NCBI GenBank assembly: GCA_025980665.1
Contig: JAICXC010000056.1
Coordinates: forward strand, 1-33,076
DNA from: Bryobacteraceae bacterium
GTDB taxonomy: Bacteria > Acidobacteriota > Terriglobia > Bryobacterales > Bryobacteraceae
DNA: 33,076 bases
Direction: 5' to 3'
Below are positions 24,004 through 31,247 of the stretch, piece by piece (position 1 is the first letter of the stretch; each line of letters opens with the position of its first letter). The notes under the pieces are model-generated. The model was not told the DNA's origin, searched no databases, and saw only the letters and a program-made list of their open reading frames with translations. A program made the position numbers and the translations under genes.

Positions 24004-24321
24004 ATGAAAAAGAGTTTATTAGCTTTGGTGTTCCTGGCCGCGAGCAGTTCCGTGTTTGCCGCGCACTTTTCAATAGGAATTGGTGTCGGCCCAGCTTACG
24101 GATACTATGCAGCTCCCCCGCCGCCTCCGCCCCCAGTGGCGTATTATCCGCCAAGTCCCGGCCCTGGATATTCTTGGGTTGCCGGCTACTATTACCCCGT
24201 AGGACCGCGCTACGTCTGGCGGGCAGGATACTGGGCCCGGCCACCCTACGCAGGAGCTGTATGGGTCGGACCTCGATACGTCGGCCGCCGGTATTACAAC
24301 GGATATTGGCGCCGGCGGTAA
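24004..24321 (+). CDS. Exported YXWXXGXW-repeat protein
   Basis: The 105-residue product has a clean signal peptide (MKKSLLALVFLAASSSVFAA, residues 1-20), a short glycine-rich part, a PPPPPPP run (about 37-43) and two aromatic repeats: YSWVAGYYYPVGPRYVW and RAGYWARPPY. This is the Tyr/Trp/Gly pattern of YXWXXGXW-repeat proteins, found in the cell envelope and of unknown function. The frame is open from 23890, but ATG 24004 has a strong GGAGG site (23991-23995) eight bases upstream and starts the signal peptide exactly. The end RRYYNGYWRRR is very basic. It lies 44 bases upstream of the DUF3300 gene and is probably expressed with it. Confidence 0.8.
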   Translation: MKKSLLALVFLAASSSVFAAHFSIGIGVGPAYGYYAAPPPPPPPVAYYPPSPGPGYSWVAGYYYPVGPRYVWRAGYWARPPYAGAVWVGPRYVGRRYYNGYWRRR

Positions 24322-24365
24322 TGCCGAAGTATTCGTTGACTAAAAACAAACACAGGAGGCAATTC

Positions 24366-25241
24366 ATGCGAGGTTTCATAGTATTTAGTTGTGCCATGCT
24401 GGCGGCAATCCCGATTCTGGCGCAAGGGCCCCCGCTTCGGTCGTTTCCGCCTCAGCAACTGGACAGTCTGGTGGCGAGAGTAGCGCTGTACCCGGATTCG
24501 CTGCTCGCACAGGTGCTGGCCGCGGCCACGTTCTCCGACCAGATCCCCGATGCGGCACGCTGGGCAGATGAACATCATTACCTAACCGGTGATGCGTTGG
24601 CGCGCGATATCCAGGAAGATCAGTTGCCCTGGGACCCGAGCGTTCAGGCCTTGCTACCCTTCCCGTCCGTGTTGGGCATGATGGCTTCCGACCTGAACTG
24701 GACTCGCGATTTGGGCGATGCATTTCTGGCACAAGGGCCGGATGTGATGGACGCTGTGCAGCGAGAGCGTCGCCAAGCGCGCGATTTCGGCTATCTCCGA
24801 TCGAACGGACAGATTGTAGTCAGTAACGGTCCCTACATCGAGATCGCTCCCGTGAACCCGGCGGTGATTTATGTGCCTTACTACGATCCGCTCGTCGTGT
24901 TCGCACGGCCTAGGCCGGGCTTTGTTGTTTCCCGCGGAATCACTTTCAGCTTCGGCATCGGGATTGGACCCGCGTTCGGGCCGTGGGGCTGGGGCGGCAA
25001 TCGCATTGTCTGGGGCTCGCACGCGGTGTTCGTGAATAATGCCGAGTGGCATCGCAATTGGGTTAATCGTGGCTCCTACGTCCATCCGTATACGATTCGG
25101 CGCGCTGGACCGGCCCCACGTATAGAGGAACATCACGAGGTCCGGGAGCGTTCCGAGCGTGAGCGCGCTGCCGACCGCAACGGCGGCCGCAAGCGGGTGG
25201 AAGAGCACGGCAAGGAAGAGCGAAAAGAAGAACGGCGCTAA
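24366..25241 (+). CDS. Exported DUF3300 domain protein
   Basis: The 291-residue product has a signal peptide (MRGFIVFSCAMLAAIPILAQ, cleaved near residue 20) and then the DUF3300 domain (about 25-200): LDSLVARVALYPDSLLAQVL, AAATFSDQIPDAARWA, DPSVQALLPFPSVLGMM and APVNPAVIYVPYYDP. A Gly/Trp/Phe-rich part follows, then a highly charged tail (230-291: EEHHEVRERSERERAADR). Its function is unknown; it is predicted to be periplasmic or surface bound. ATG 24366 has a perfect AGGAGG ribosome site (24354-24359) at six bases, and the frame's extra 127 codons upstream overlap the preceding gene, so they are excluded. The strong ribosome sites here contrast with the near-leaderless genes elsewhere in the window and suggest high expression. 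Confidence 0.87.
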   Translation: MRGFIVFSCAMLAAIPILAQGPPLRSFPPQQLDSLVARVALYPDSLLAQVLAAATFSDQIPDAARWADEHHYLTGDALARDIQEDQLPWDPSVQALLPFPSVLGMMASDLNWTRDLGDAFLAQGPDVMDAVQRERRQARDFGYLRSNGQIVVSNGPYIEIAPVNPAVIYVPYYDPLVVFARPRPGFVVSRGITFSFGIGIGPAFGPWGWGGNRIVWGSHAVFVNNAEWHRNWVNRGSYVHPYTIRRAGPAPRIEEHHEVRERSERERAADRNGGRKRVEEHGKEERKEERR

Positions 25242-25256
25242 GTCAGATAGTTTCCA

Positions 25257-25298
25257 GCGTGAGCGGTGTGGGATGTTTACCATCCACGTCGCTCACGC
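25257..25298. repeat. Long interrupted hairpin after DUF3300 gene
   Basis: A perfect 9-bp outer stem, GCGTGAGCG (25257-25265) with CGCTCACGC (25290-25298), encloses an internal loop and a perfect 5-bp inner stem, GGATG/CATCC, capped by TTTAC. It begins 15 bases after the stop codon and has no T run. Possible roles are mRNA 3' protection, a factor-dependent end, or a protein site. Confidence 0.5.
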
Positions 25299-25302
25299 GG
25301 TA

Positions 25303-25325
25303 CTCGTGGGCAAGCGCCCGAGTTT
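25303..25325 (+). terminator. Second small hairpin followed by TTT
   Basis: CTC-(GT)-GGGC (25303-25311) can pair with GCCC-GAG (25316-25322) around an AAGC loop, and TTT follows. It lies five bases after the larger hairpin. It is a weak terminator candidate and may be chance. Confidence 0.25.
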
Positions 25326-25370
25326 GGTTGGGGCCGCCACCTTATACTCTTGTTAAGGGTGCCACTAAAA

Positions 25371-25559
25371 ATGGATTCCTTATCGCATCGGCTACTAGGC
25401 TTAGCGCTCCAGTGGCTCCTGGCAACCGGATGCTTCCTACACTCGTTCTATGCGTTTAGATTTCCGGACAAGTATCTACGATCTCGATGGACACAGGTAA
25501 AAGGGATGCCCCGGGACCGGGATGGAGCGGCAGCGGCAGGGCGCTTTTCCTGTTGCTAG
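25371..25559 (+). CDS. Possible small membrane protein, 62 residues
   Basis: The frame reads MDSLSHRLLGLALQWLLATG, continues CFLHSFYAFRF and then becomes charged. Residues 8-29 could be one membrane helix. A TATACT box lies 22 bases upstream and an AAGGG about 11 bases upstream. The C-terminal third overlaps another small open frame and looks of low complexity, so at most one of the two is likely to be real. No family recognised. Confidence 0.25.
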   Translation: MDSLSHRLLGLALQWLLATGCFLHSFYAFRFPDKYLRSRWTQVKGMPRDRDGAAAAGRFSCC

Positions 25560-25612
25560 GCAGTTTCTTTTTTGGACTAGGTTTACTTATCCTGCACGAC
25601 CTCCATAGATAA
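25487..25612 (+). CDS. Possible small single-pass membrane protein, 41 residues
   Basis: The frame opens MDTGKRDAPGPGWSGSGRAL and is followed by FLLLGSFFFGLGLLILHDLHR. A soluble Gly/Pro-rich start and a 19-residue hydrophobic helix are the layout of a true tiny membrane protein. It has no ribosome site; TACGAT at 25477-25482 is four bases from the ATG and TTTAGA at 25455-25460 could be a -35. It overlaps the 62-residue frame in another reading frame. No family recognised. Confidence 0.3.
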   Translation: MDTGKRDAPGPGWSGSGRALFLLLGSFFFGLGLLILHDLHR

Positions 25613-25755
25613 GCAGAAAGGCTTGAGCGGAGAAGCTTCGCAGCAATTGTCAGATTCTGCAGATCGTATAGCCGGTTCGGCGTTACGTACATGGTCGATC
25701 GCGAATCGCCAGGGAGGAGACAGAGTAACTAGTCCGTTTTTCTCTTTTTGACACC

Positions 25756-28599
25756 CTATCCAAAAAGCCGGTCGAACACAGCGCGCGTCTCCGCGCGAAT
25801 CCTGCTCAAGTCCAAGAGCGGAATTGGCGTCCAGCGCCGCAGCAAGGCGTTGAGAGCATCCAGCTGTGCGTCTGAACCAGGCAGGCGGCTCTCGGCGTGT
25901 CCGGTGATTACGCGCAGGCCGTGATCCAGCGCGCGATAGAAAGTCGCCGCATCGTTCAGGAATTGGGCGTCCTGGCGGCTCAGGTGGCCCATCTGTTCCA
26001 GAACTTCAATACGAGCAGGGGTGTTGAGAACGGTAAAGAACACGCCCGCACTTTTCAGTCGCAGGTACATCAGGAGAAAATCGATGTCGTAGTAGCCTCC
26101 GCGGCCAGCCTTCAAAGGTCGCGACGGTCCCTGCTCTTTCTCCAGGCGCGCCCGCATCTCGCGCAGGTCGGCTCTGGAACGTCCGCCCTGCCCGTACCGC
26201 CGCCAGTCGACCTGTTGCAGCTCATGTAGAAAGAGCTCGGCGCGTTTCGGATCGCCGGCCACGGCCAGCGACTTCATGTAGGTAATTCCCTCCCAGGCTT
26301 CCGCGGCGTGCGCGAAATATTCCATCACGGCGCCTTCGGTCTGCACCAGAGGTCCAGCAGTGCCATTGGGGCGTAGCCGTTCGTCCACGGCAAATAGCAC
26401 GCCCTCGCCGGTGTAGGCAGTAATGAGGTGCACCAAGCGAGCAGCTACGCGAGTCCAAAAGACCATCTCCGAAGCATCGGAGTCCGGCAGCACGAAGACC
26501 AAGTCGGCGTCCGAGCCCAGATCGAACTCACGCATTCCAAGCCGCCCCAGCGCGATGGCCGCCATTTGATTCTTGGGTTGATAATCCGGATTTTCGGGCG
26601 GGTTCACCGACCGCACATCGCCGATGGCGATCTCGTACGCCCGTGCGATCACGATATCGGCGAGTCTCGAAGTTTTGTCCAGTGTTTCGAAGATCGGATG
26701 CGATCGGCAGATGCTCTCAGTTTCTATCCGCAAGATCGCACGGCGGAACCAGCGGCGCAGTTCCGTGGCATCGTGCGGAGGCGGTTCGTCCTGAATCAAA
26801 GGAATGGAGGCGCGCGCCAGCTCATCCATCGATTCCGGCCGGCGAATCAGATCTTCGGCAAAATACGGGCTGTGCTCGAACAGATCCAGTGCGATGGCCG
26901 TCAATTCCGGCTCGGAATTGAGACGTTCAAGACGCGCGGGATCATTCGAAAGACGTTCCAGAAAATATTCGAAGGGGATATACCCGCGATGAAGATCGGC
27001 GCGGGCGATCGCTGCCGCCAGAGCCGGCGCTCGTTGATCGAGCGCTTGAATGACAAAGGCCGTCGGGCGGCCACCGGCCTGCTCGGCGGGTTCATCCTGT
27101 TGGATCTGGTTGGCCGCCGAGGCGGGTCGGGAGGTCACCACCCGCTCATACATTTCGAGCACCGCGTCGAAGTGGTGGTATAGCTCGCGCCGGAGCCCTT
27201 CGGCCGATGTGCCGCCAGGCATGCGGCGCGCGATCAATTCCAGAGCTGCCTCGGGCAGCCGGTGCGTCTGACGGTCTTCGTCGAATTGCAGGCGGTGTTC
27301 CAGGTGGCGGAGGAACTGATAGGCTTGGGCCAGGCGGCCGTACTCGGCGCCGGTGAGATAGCCCTTGTCCTGCAGCCGGGCGAGCGCCAGCATAGTGCCG
27401 CCGTGACGGACCCAGGGATCGGCGCCTCCGTGCAGCCGCTGCAGACACTGGACCAGGAACTCGATGTCGCGGATGCCGCCGCGCTCGAGTTTCACATCGA
27501 TCCCGCCATGCCCTCCTGGCCGGCCAAGCGACGTGGATCGTCCGGACTTTTGCGCGGCAAGCTTTTCATTCAAGCGCTCGCGGGTGGCTGAAAGTTCCGC
27601 GATCGCCGAGAAGTCCAGGCTGGTGGAATAAATCAGGGGTTCGGCGAAATCCAGCAATGCACGACCGGTGGGTCGATGGCCTGCCGCCACCCGCGCCTTA
27701 ATCAACATCTGCAGTTCCCAATCGCGCCCGCGCTTTTCGTAATAATTTCGCGCACCGTCAACTGATATGCAGACCTCGCCCAAGCTTCCGTCCGGGCGCA
27801 ATCGCAAGTCGACCCGGTAGCACATCCCTTCGGCGGAATAAGCCGAAAGAAGTCCAGTGAGTTGATTCGACGCGCGCTTGAAGAATTCCTTGTTGGAAAT
27901 GCTTACGGGTCCGCTAGTATGACCGTTTTCGGAATACAGAAACATCAGATCGATGTCGGAGCTGTAGTTGAGTTCCTCGGCGCCCATCTTCCCCAGCGCG
28001 ATCACGGCGAAATGAGATTCTTCGCCGCCATCAGATCGCGGCTGGCCATACTGCAGCGCCAGGTCCTGATAGATGCGCTTGTAAGCGGACTCCACGATGA
28101 CGTCGGCCAAGGCCGTTAGCTCGCCGGTGATCTCAGGTAAGGTGGCCAAGCCCATCACATCCCGGATCATGATCCGCAGGATCTGGCGGCGCCTGAATTT
28201 CGCAAACTCCACGGGCGGCGGAACGCCCGGGGGGAGTGCATATTCCAGTCGTATCCGGAAATCCTCGACAGTGCGAACCCGCTGCAAATCGACTTGATCG
28301 AGGAGCTGCTCGGCCCAATCGGGATGCTCCAAAATTTCCTCGGCGAGAAAGCGACTGTAGGTGAAGACGGCCACCAAATGGCGCATTCCGTTCGCGGAAC
28401 GCGTCAAGCGATCGAATGCGCCGGGGTGCTGCTCGCGCAACCTTGTGAAGTAATGCAGCCCCTGTTCGGGTGCGGGCGAGCTCGCGAGCAGCAGGTCGAA
28501 GCGATTTTGAACTGCCGGAGGAAGAAACGGCGCGAGGGCGGTCAGCTCGCGGGTGGCGCGCTTGCGATCCCGGTAGGGAAGATTCGACAGGCGATGCAT
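25756..28599 (-). CDS. glnE: Bifunctional glutamine synthetase adenylyltransferase/deadenylase
   Basis: The 947-residue product has the family's full length and both nucleotidyltransferase halves. The N-terminal adenylyl-removing domain has ALGKMGAEELNYSSDIDLMF, with catalytic Asp215 and Asp217. The C-terminal adenylyl-transferring domain has ALGRLGMREFDLGSDADLVF, with Asp697 and Asp699. LERGGIRDIEFLVQ and GRGGYYDIDFLLMY are the matching second blocks. GlnE attaches or removes AMP on glutamine synthetase in response to glutamine and PII. The frame is open to 28677, but ATG 28599 is seven bases after the MOSC stop and starts the conserved part. glnA lies two genes upstream, its expected target. 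Both active sites look intact. Confidence 0.93.
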   Translation of the reverse strand: MHRLSNLPYRDRKRATRELTALAPFLPPAVQNRFDLLLASSPAPEQGLHYFTRLREQHPGAFDRLTRSANGMRHLVAVFTYSRFLAEEILEHPDWAEQLLDQVDLQRVRTVEDFRIRLEYALPPGVPPPVEFAKFRRRQILRIMIRDVMGLATLPEITGELTALADVIVESAYKRIYQDLALQYGQPRSDGGEESHFAVIALGKMGAEELNYSSDIDLMFLYSENGHTSGPVSISNKEFFKRASNQLTGLLSAYSAEGMCYRVDLRLRPDGSLGEVCISVDGARNYYEKRGRDWELQMLIKARVAAGHRPTGRALLDFAEPLIYSTSLDFSAIAELSATRERLNEKLAAQKSGRSTSLGRPGGHGGIDVKLERGGIRDIEFLVQCLQRLHGGADPWVRHGGTMLALARLQDKGYLTGAEYGRLAQAYQFLRHLEHRLQFDEDRQTHRLPEAALELIARRMPGGTSAEGLRRELYHHFDAVLEMYERVVTSRPASAANQIQQDEPAEQAGGRPTAFVIQALDQRAPALAAAIARADLHRGYIPFEYFLERLSNDPARLERLNSEPELTAIALDLFEHSPYFAEDLIRRPESMDELARASIPLIQDEPPPHDATELRRWFRRAILRIETESICRSHPIFETLDKTSRLADIVIARAYEIAIGDVRSVNPPENPDYQPKNQMAAIALGRLGMREFDLGSDADLVFVLPDSDASEMVFWTRVAARLVHLITAYTGEGVLFAVDERLRPNGTAGPLVQTEGAVMEYFAHAAEAWEGITYMKSLAVAGDPKRAELFLHELQQVDWRRYGQGGRSRADLREMRARLEKEQGPSRPLKAGRGGYYDIDFLLMYLRLKSAGVFFTVLNTPARIEVLEQMGHLSRQDAQFLNDAATFYRALDHGLRVITGHAESRLPGSDAQLDALNALLRRWTPIPLLDLSRIRAETRAVFDRLFG

Positions 28600-28606
28600 G
28601 ACGGAA

Positions 28607-29104
28607 CTACGCGGTTTCGTCCACCAACTGAATGGGATCGCCGGGATGAATAGTCCCTGCCCGCAGGACCGACGCATAGAATCCGCTCAAGCCCCATCGC
28701 GGCGACGCAGAATTCCCGGCTTTCACATCTTGATCATAGACTGCCTTCTGAATTCCAGGACCGTAAGGATTCAAGGTATCGCAAGGTGCGCGGATTTTGG
28801 TGATTTCGAGGAGAACCTCGCCGATCCGGTAGCGCTGACCGATCCGCATCGAGCGCCGGTCCAGTCCGCGCGTGGTGAGATTTTCTCCGAGTGCGCCATG
28901 ATACAGCGGAAACCCTTGTTCCTTGAGCTCATCGATGCCCTCGGAGGTGACGATCAGGATCGCCTGGCGCGGTCCGCCGTGGATCTGCGGATGCGCTTGT
29001 TTGTCGCCGGCAATGCCCAGCGAGGTGACCACGCCGGCCGGGATGGGACGCTTGGGTACGCCGCCTGGAGAAACGTTAATTTGGAGGATAGAAGCCGAAT
29101 GCAC
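28607..29104 (-). CDS. MOSC domain protein
   Basis: The 165-residue product is a stand-alone MOSC domain of usual size: ILQINVSPGGVPKRPI (residues 6-21), GIAGDKQAHPQIHGGPRQAI, GENLTTRGLD and IGEVLLEITKIRAPCDTL with the conserved cysteine near residue 132. MOSC proteins bind molybdenum cofactor or a persulfide on that Cys. Role here is unknown; it may be a passenger between glnA and glnE. The frame is open to 29212, but that extension reads through the terminator hairpin of glnA at 29124-29150. I therefore choose GTG 29104, where homology begins; CATATT six bases upstream of it could be the -10. glnE follows seven bases after the stop. Confidence 0.85.
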   Translation of the reverse strand: MHSASILQINVSPGGVPKRPIPAGVVTSLGIAGDKQAHPQIHGGPRQAILIVTSEGIDELKEQGFPLYHGALGENLTTRGLDRRSMRIGQRYRIGEVLLEITKIRAPCDTLNPYGPGIQKAVYDQDVKAGNSASPRWGLSGFYASVLRAGTIHPGDPIQLVDETA

Positions 29105-29123
29105 CTTGTGAATATGATCGCGC

Positions 29124-29150
29124 AAAAAAAGGGCCGGACATGTCCGGCCC
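29124..29150 (-). terminator. Intrinsic terminator downstream of glnA
   Basis: GGGCCGGACATGTCCGGCCC (29131-29150) is a perfect 20-bp palindrome and is followed on the minus strand by seven Ts (29130-29124). It lies 103 bases after the glnA stop and 20 bases before the MOSC GTG, so glnA should be transcribed apart from MOSC and glnE. Confidence 0.85.
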
Positions 29151-29253
29151 CTGACACTAGCTGCGTTATTCGCGATTAAAGCGCGAAGCGAACAGCGCGC
29201 GGCGTGTTCCAAGATTGAGGACGGCTCACGCGGCGCTGCGTTGTGCGCGATTT

Positions 29254-30693
29254 TTAGAATTGGTTCCAGAGATACTGATTGTAAATCTCATGGTGGTACT
29301 GCACTTCCTGCGGCTTGACGATGGTGCCGAGCAGCCGTGCGCAGCGATCGGCCGACGCCTTCTTTAGATCAGCGTAACGGCCCTTCACATCCTCGCCCAG
29401 GATCTTGGTGATCCATTCGGACTTGTTGAAGTTGTCCATGGCGTCGTAAATGTTGTCGGGCAGATAGCGCTTGGCTGATCGGAGACCTTTGACCTTGTCG
29501 ATCTTGCCGTCGATCCCGGTCTTGAAGATCGAGTACAGGACCATGTAGGGGTTCGCGTCAGGAGCGACCGAGCGGACTTCGACGCGCGCGCTACGCTCGT
29601 TGCCGATAGGGATCCGGACCATCGAACCGCGATCCACCGCCGAAGCAATGATCTGGTTGGGCGCTTCAAAGTGCGGATCCAGACGCCGGAAAGCGTTGAC
29701 GCTGGGGTTCAGCAGCAGGCAGATATCGTTGCCGGCCGTCAGAATGCGATCGACAAAGTCCCAGGCTTGCTTGCTGATCTTTTCCTCACCTTTCGGATCC
29801 CAGAAGATGTTCTTTCCGCCCTTGGTGATCGAAACGTTGGTGTGCATGCCGCTTCCGTTGACGCCCACGACGGGCTTGGGAAGGAAGCTGGCGGTCAGGC
29901 CCATGCTGGTGGCCACCTGGCGGCAAATCAGCTTGTAAAGCTGGATGTGATCGGCCGCCGCCACCACCTCGGCGTAGCTGTAGTTAATCTCGAACTGCGA
30001 GGGCGCCACTTCCGGATGATCCTTCTCATTTTGGAAGCCCATCGCGCGCTGTACTTCCGCGGCGGTGTCGATGAATGTGCGGAGCGGATCGCCAGGAAGC
30101 GAGTGGTAGTAGCCACCGGTATTGACGTATTCGAACTTGCCGGTTTCCGAATAATGCCGCTCGGCGTCCACGCCCTTGAACAGGAAGCCTTCGATTTCGT
30201 TGGCCGCGTTGAGCGTGTAATCGTTCTTGGCATGTTGATCCTGGGCAAACTTCTTGAGCACGCCACGGATGTCGGCTGAGTACGGACTGCCATCCTTATC
30301 GATGACTTCGCCGAACACGAGCACCTTGCCGGGTCCGAAATAATCGGCCGGCGCCCAATAGAATGCGGACCAGTCCAATCCTAGCCGAAGGTCACTTTCC
30401 TTTTGCGCCGTGAAGCCTCGGATGGAGGATCCGTCGAAGGTCAAGTTGTCCCAACTCTTTAGCAGGAACTTCTTGTCGTAATCCAACATGTGCAGGCGGC
30501 CTTCCAGGTCGCTGAACAGCAGCGTTACGGCTTTGATCCGCTTCTCATCGGTCAAATATTTCAGCCGTTCTTCCTGGATCTTGTCCACCGCCACGCGCTT
30601 CATGCGCTGGTCCTTAGCCTTCAGGTTCAACTCTTCCAGTTCCGTGTAGGGTAGCTTCAGGAAGTCTTGCAAACCGCTGTATCCGTTGTTCAT
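29254..30693 (-). CDS. glnA: Glutamine synthetase type I
   Basis: The 479-residue product condenses ammonia and glutamate with ATP. The GSI motifs are present: DGSSIRGF (88-94), NEIEGFLF (165-172), PSQFEINY (231-238), NGSGMHTN (279-286), NPSVNAFRRL (329-338) and SARVEVRS (368-375). About 50 charged residues precede the beta-grasp domain (KAVTLLFSDLEGRLH), longer than in E. coli. The adenylylation loop is NIYDAMDNFNKSE, with Tyr416 in the place of E. coli Tyr397 but without the usual LPPEE that follows. GlnE nearby suggests this Tyr is modified. ATG 30693 has a good AAGGAG site four bases upstream. A strong terminator follows. I saw no clean sigma-54 promoter in the 263 bases upstream. Confidence 0.94.
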   Translation of the reverse strand: MNNGYSGLQDFLKLPYTELEELNLKAKDQRMKRVAVDKIQEERLKYLTDEKRIKAVTLLFSDLEGRLHMLDYDKKFLLKSWDNLTFDGSSIRGFTAQKESDLRLGLDWSAFYWAPADYFGPGKVLVFGEVIDKDGSPYSADIRGVLKKFAQDQHAKNDYTLNAANEIEGFLFKGVDAERHYSETGKFEYVNTGGYYHSLPGDPLRTFIDTAAEVQRAMGFQNEKDHPEVAPSQFEINYSYAEVVAAADHIQLYKLICRQVATSMGLTASFLPKPVVGVNGSGMHTNVSITKGGKNIFWDPKGEEKISKQAWDFVDRILTAGNDICLLLNPSVNAFRRLDPHFEAPNQIIASAVDRGSMVRIPIGNERSARVEVRSVAPDANPYMVLYSIFKTGIDGKIDKVKGLRSAKRYLPDNIYDAMDNFNKSEWITKILGEDVKGRYADLKKASADRCARLLGTIVKPQEVQYHHEIYNQYLWNQF

Positions 30694-30956
30694 GAATCTC
30701 CTTGATACCGTGACTTGTAAAAAACTGTGTTAGAAAAACTAGCGAGGGAGCTTGCGCCCAGGGGCGTAATAAACCCGCGTGGGTCGGCCAAAATGACGTT
30801 TCAGCCCTCAGAAAACATACTCAACATCTTAGCGCCGGAGGAAGGCTTCCTGCTAATCGAAAGTTTTGATGGACGTGATACGTTTGGTCCAGCCCGGACT
30901 GGTTCAAGCGTCCGCCCCCACCGTTTCCAGGCAACAGGATGCCGCGTGTTAGCGTC

Positions 30957-31235
30957 TCACTTCCTCGAAGCAACACCCCGGACGGCCGTTTCTGCCTCTT
31001 TCACGAGCGCCAAAACCCGTCCTGCGTATCTGGAAATACGCCTGCCTACTTCTGTCAGAACAACAGTCTTGGAAGAACGGTCACGCACAAACAGAGGCGC
31101 TCCTAACTCGCGCTCAAGCGCCCTGATGTGCATCGTTACTGTCGATTGAGAGCAACCCAGCCGGGCTGCAGCACGCGTAAAGTTGTTCGTGTCCGTTACG
31201 ACACAGAACGTCTCTAGGTGCTGCAGTTCGATCAT
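30957..31235 (-). CDS. Stand-alone LysR-type DNA-binding domain protein
   Basis: The 92-residue product is the winged helix-turn-helix of a LysR regulator with nothing after it. MIELQHLETFCVVTDTNNFT opens the domain, and AAARLGCSQSTVTMHIRALE is the recognition helix region. PLFVRDRSSKTVVLTEVGRR forms the wing, and a linker helix follows (AGRVLALVKEAETAV). It stops at AVRGVASRK where the effector domain should begin. Sequence after the stop shows no effector domain in any frame, so it does not look freshly truncated. The ATG lies 12 bases after the amt stop, suggesting cotranscription with amt, and glnA is next downstream. It may be a small constitutive DNA-binding regulator or a modifier of a full-length LysR protein. 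Confidence 0.85.
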   Translation of the reverse strand: MIELQHLETFCVVTDTNNFTRAAARLGCSQSTVTMHIRALERELGAPLFVRDRSSKTVVLTEVGRRISRYAGRVLALVKEAETAVRGVASRK

Positions 31236-31247
31236 AGTGTGTCCGTC

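Larger units (their letters stand above)
25242..25755. other. 514-base region without a clear gene
   Basis: Between the DUF3300 gene and the convergent glnE gene I see two hairpins at the left (25257-25322), a TATACT box at 25343-25348, two overlapping tiny open frames with hydrophobic segments (25371-25559 and 25487-25612), and nothing recognisable from 25613 to 25755. No mobile element or RNA gene is recognised. The T-rich end (25737-25750) lacks a hairpin. Confidence 0.6.

Noticed and set aside
30931..30946. Sigma-54-like GGCAT...TTGCC on the minus strand upstream of glnA
   Set aside because: GG and GC are 9 bases apart instead of 10, and it lies about 240 bases from the glnA start.
30727..31149. 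140-residue plus-strand open frame between glnA and amt
   Set aside because: It lies antisense over the LysR-domain gene, has no recognisable domain and looks like a shadow frame.
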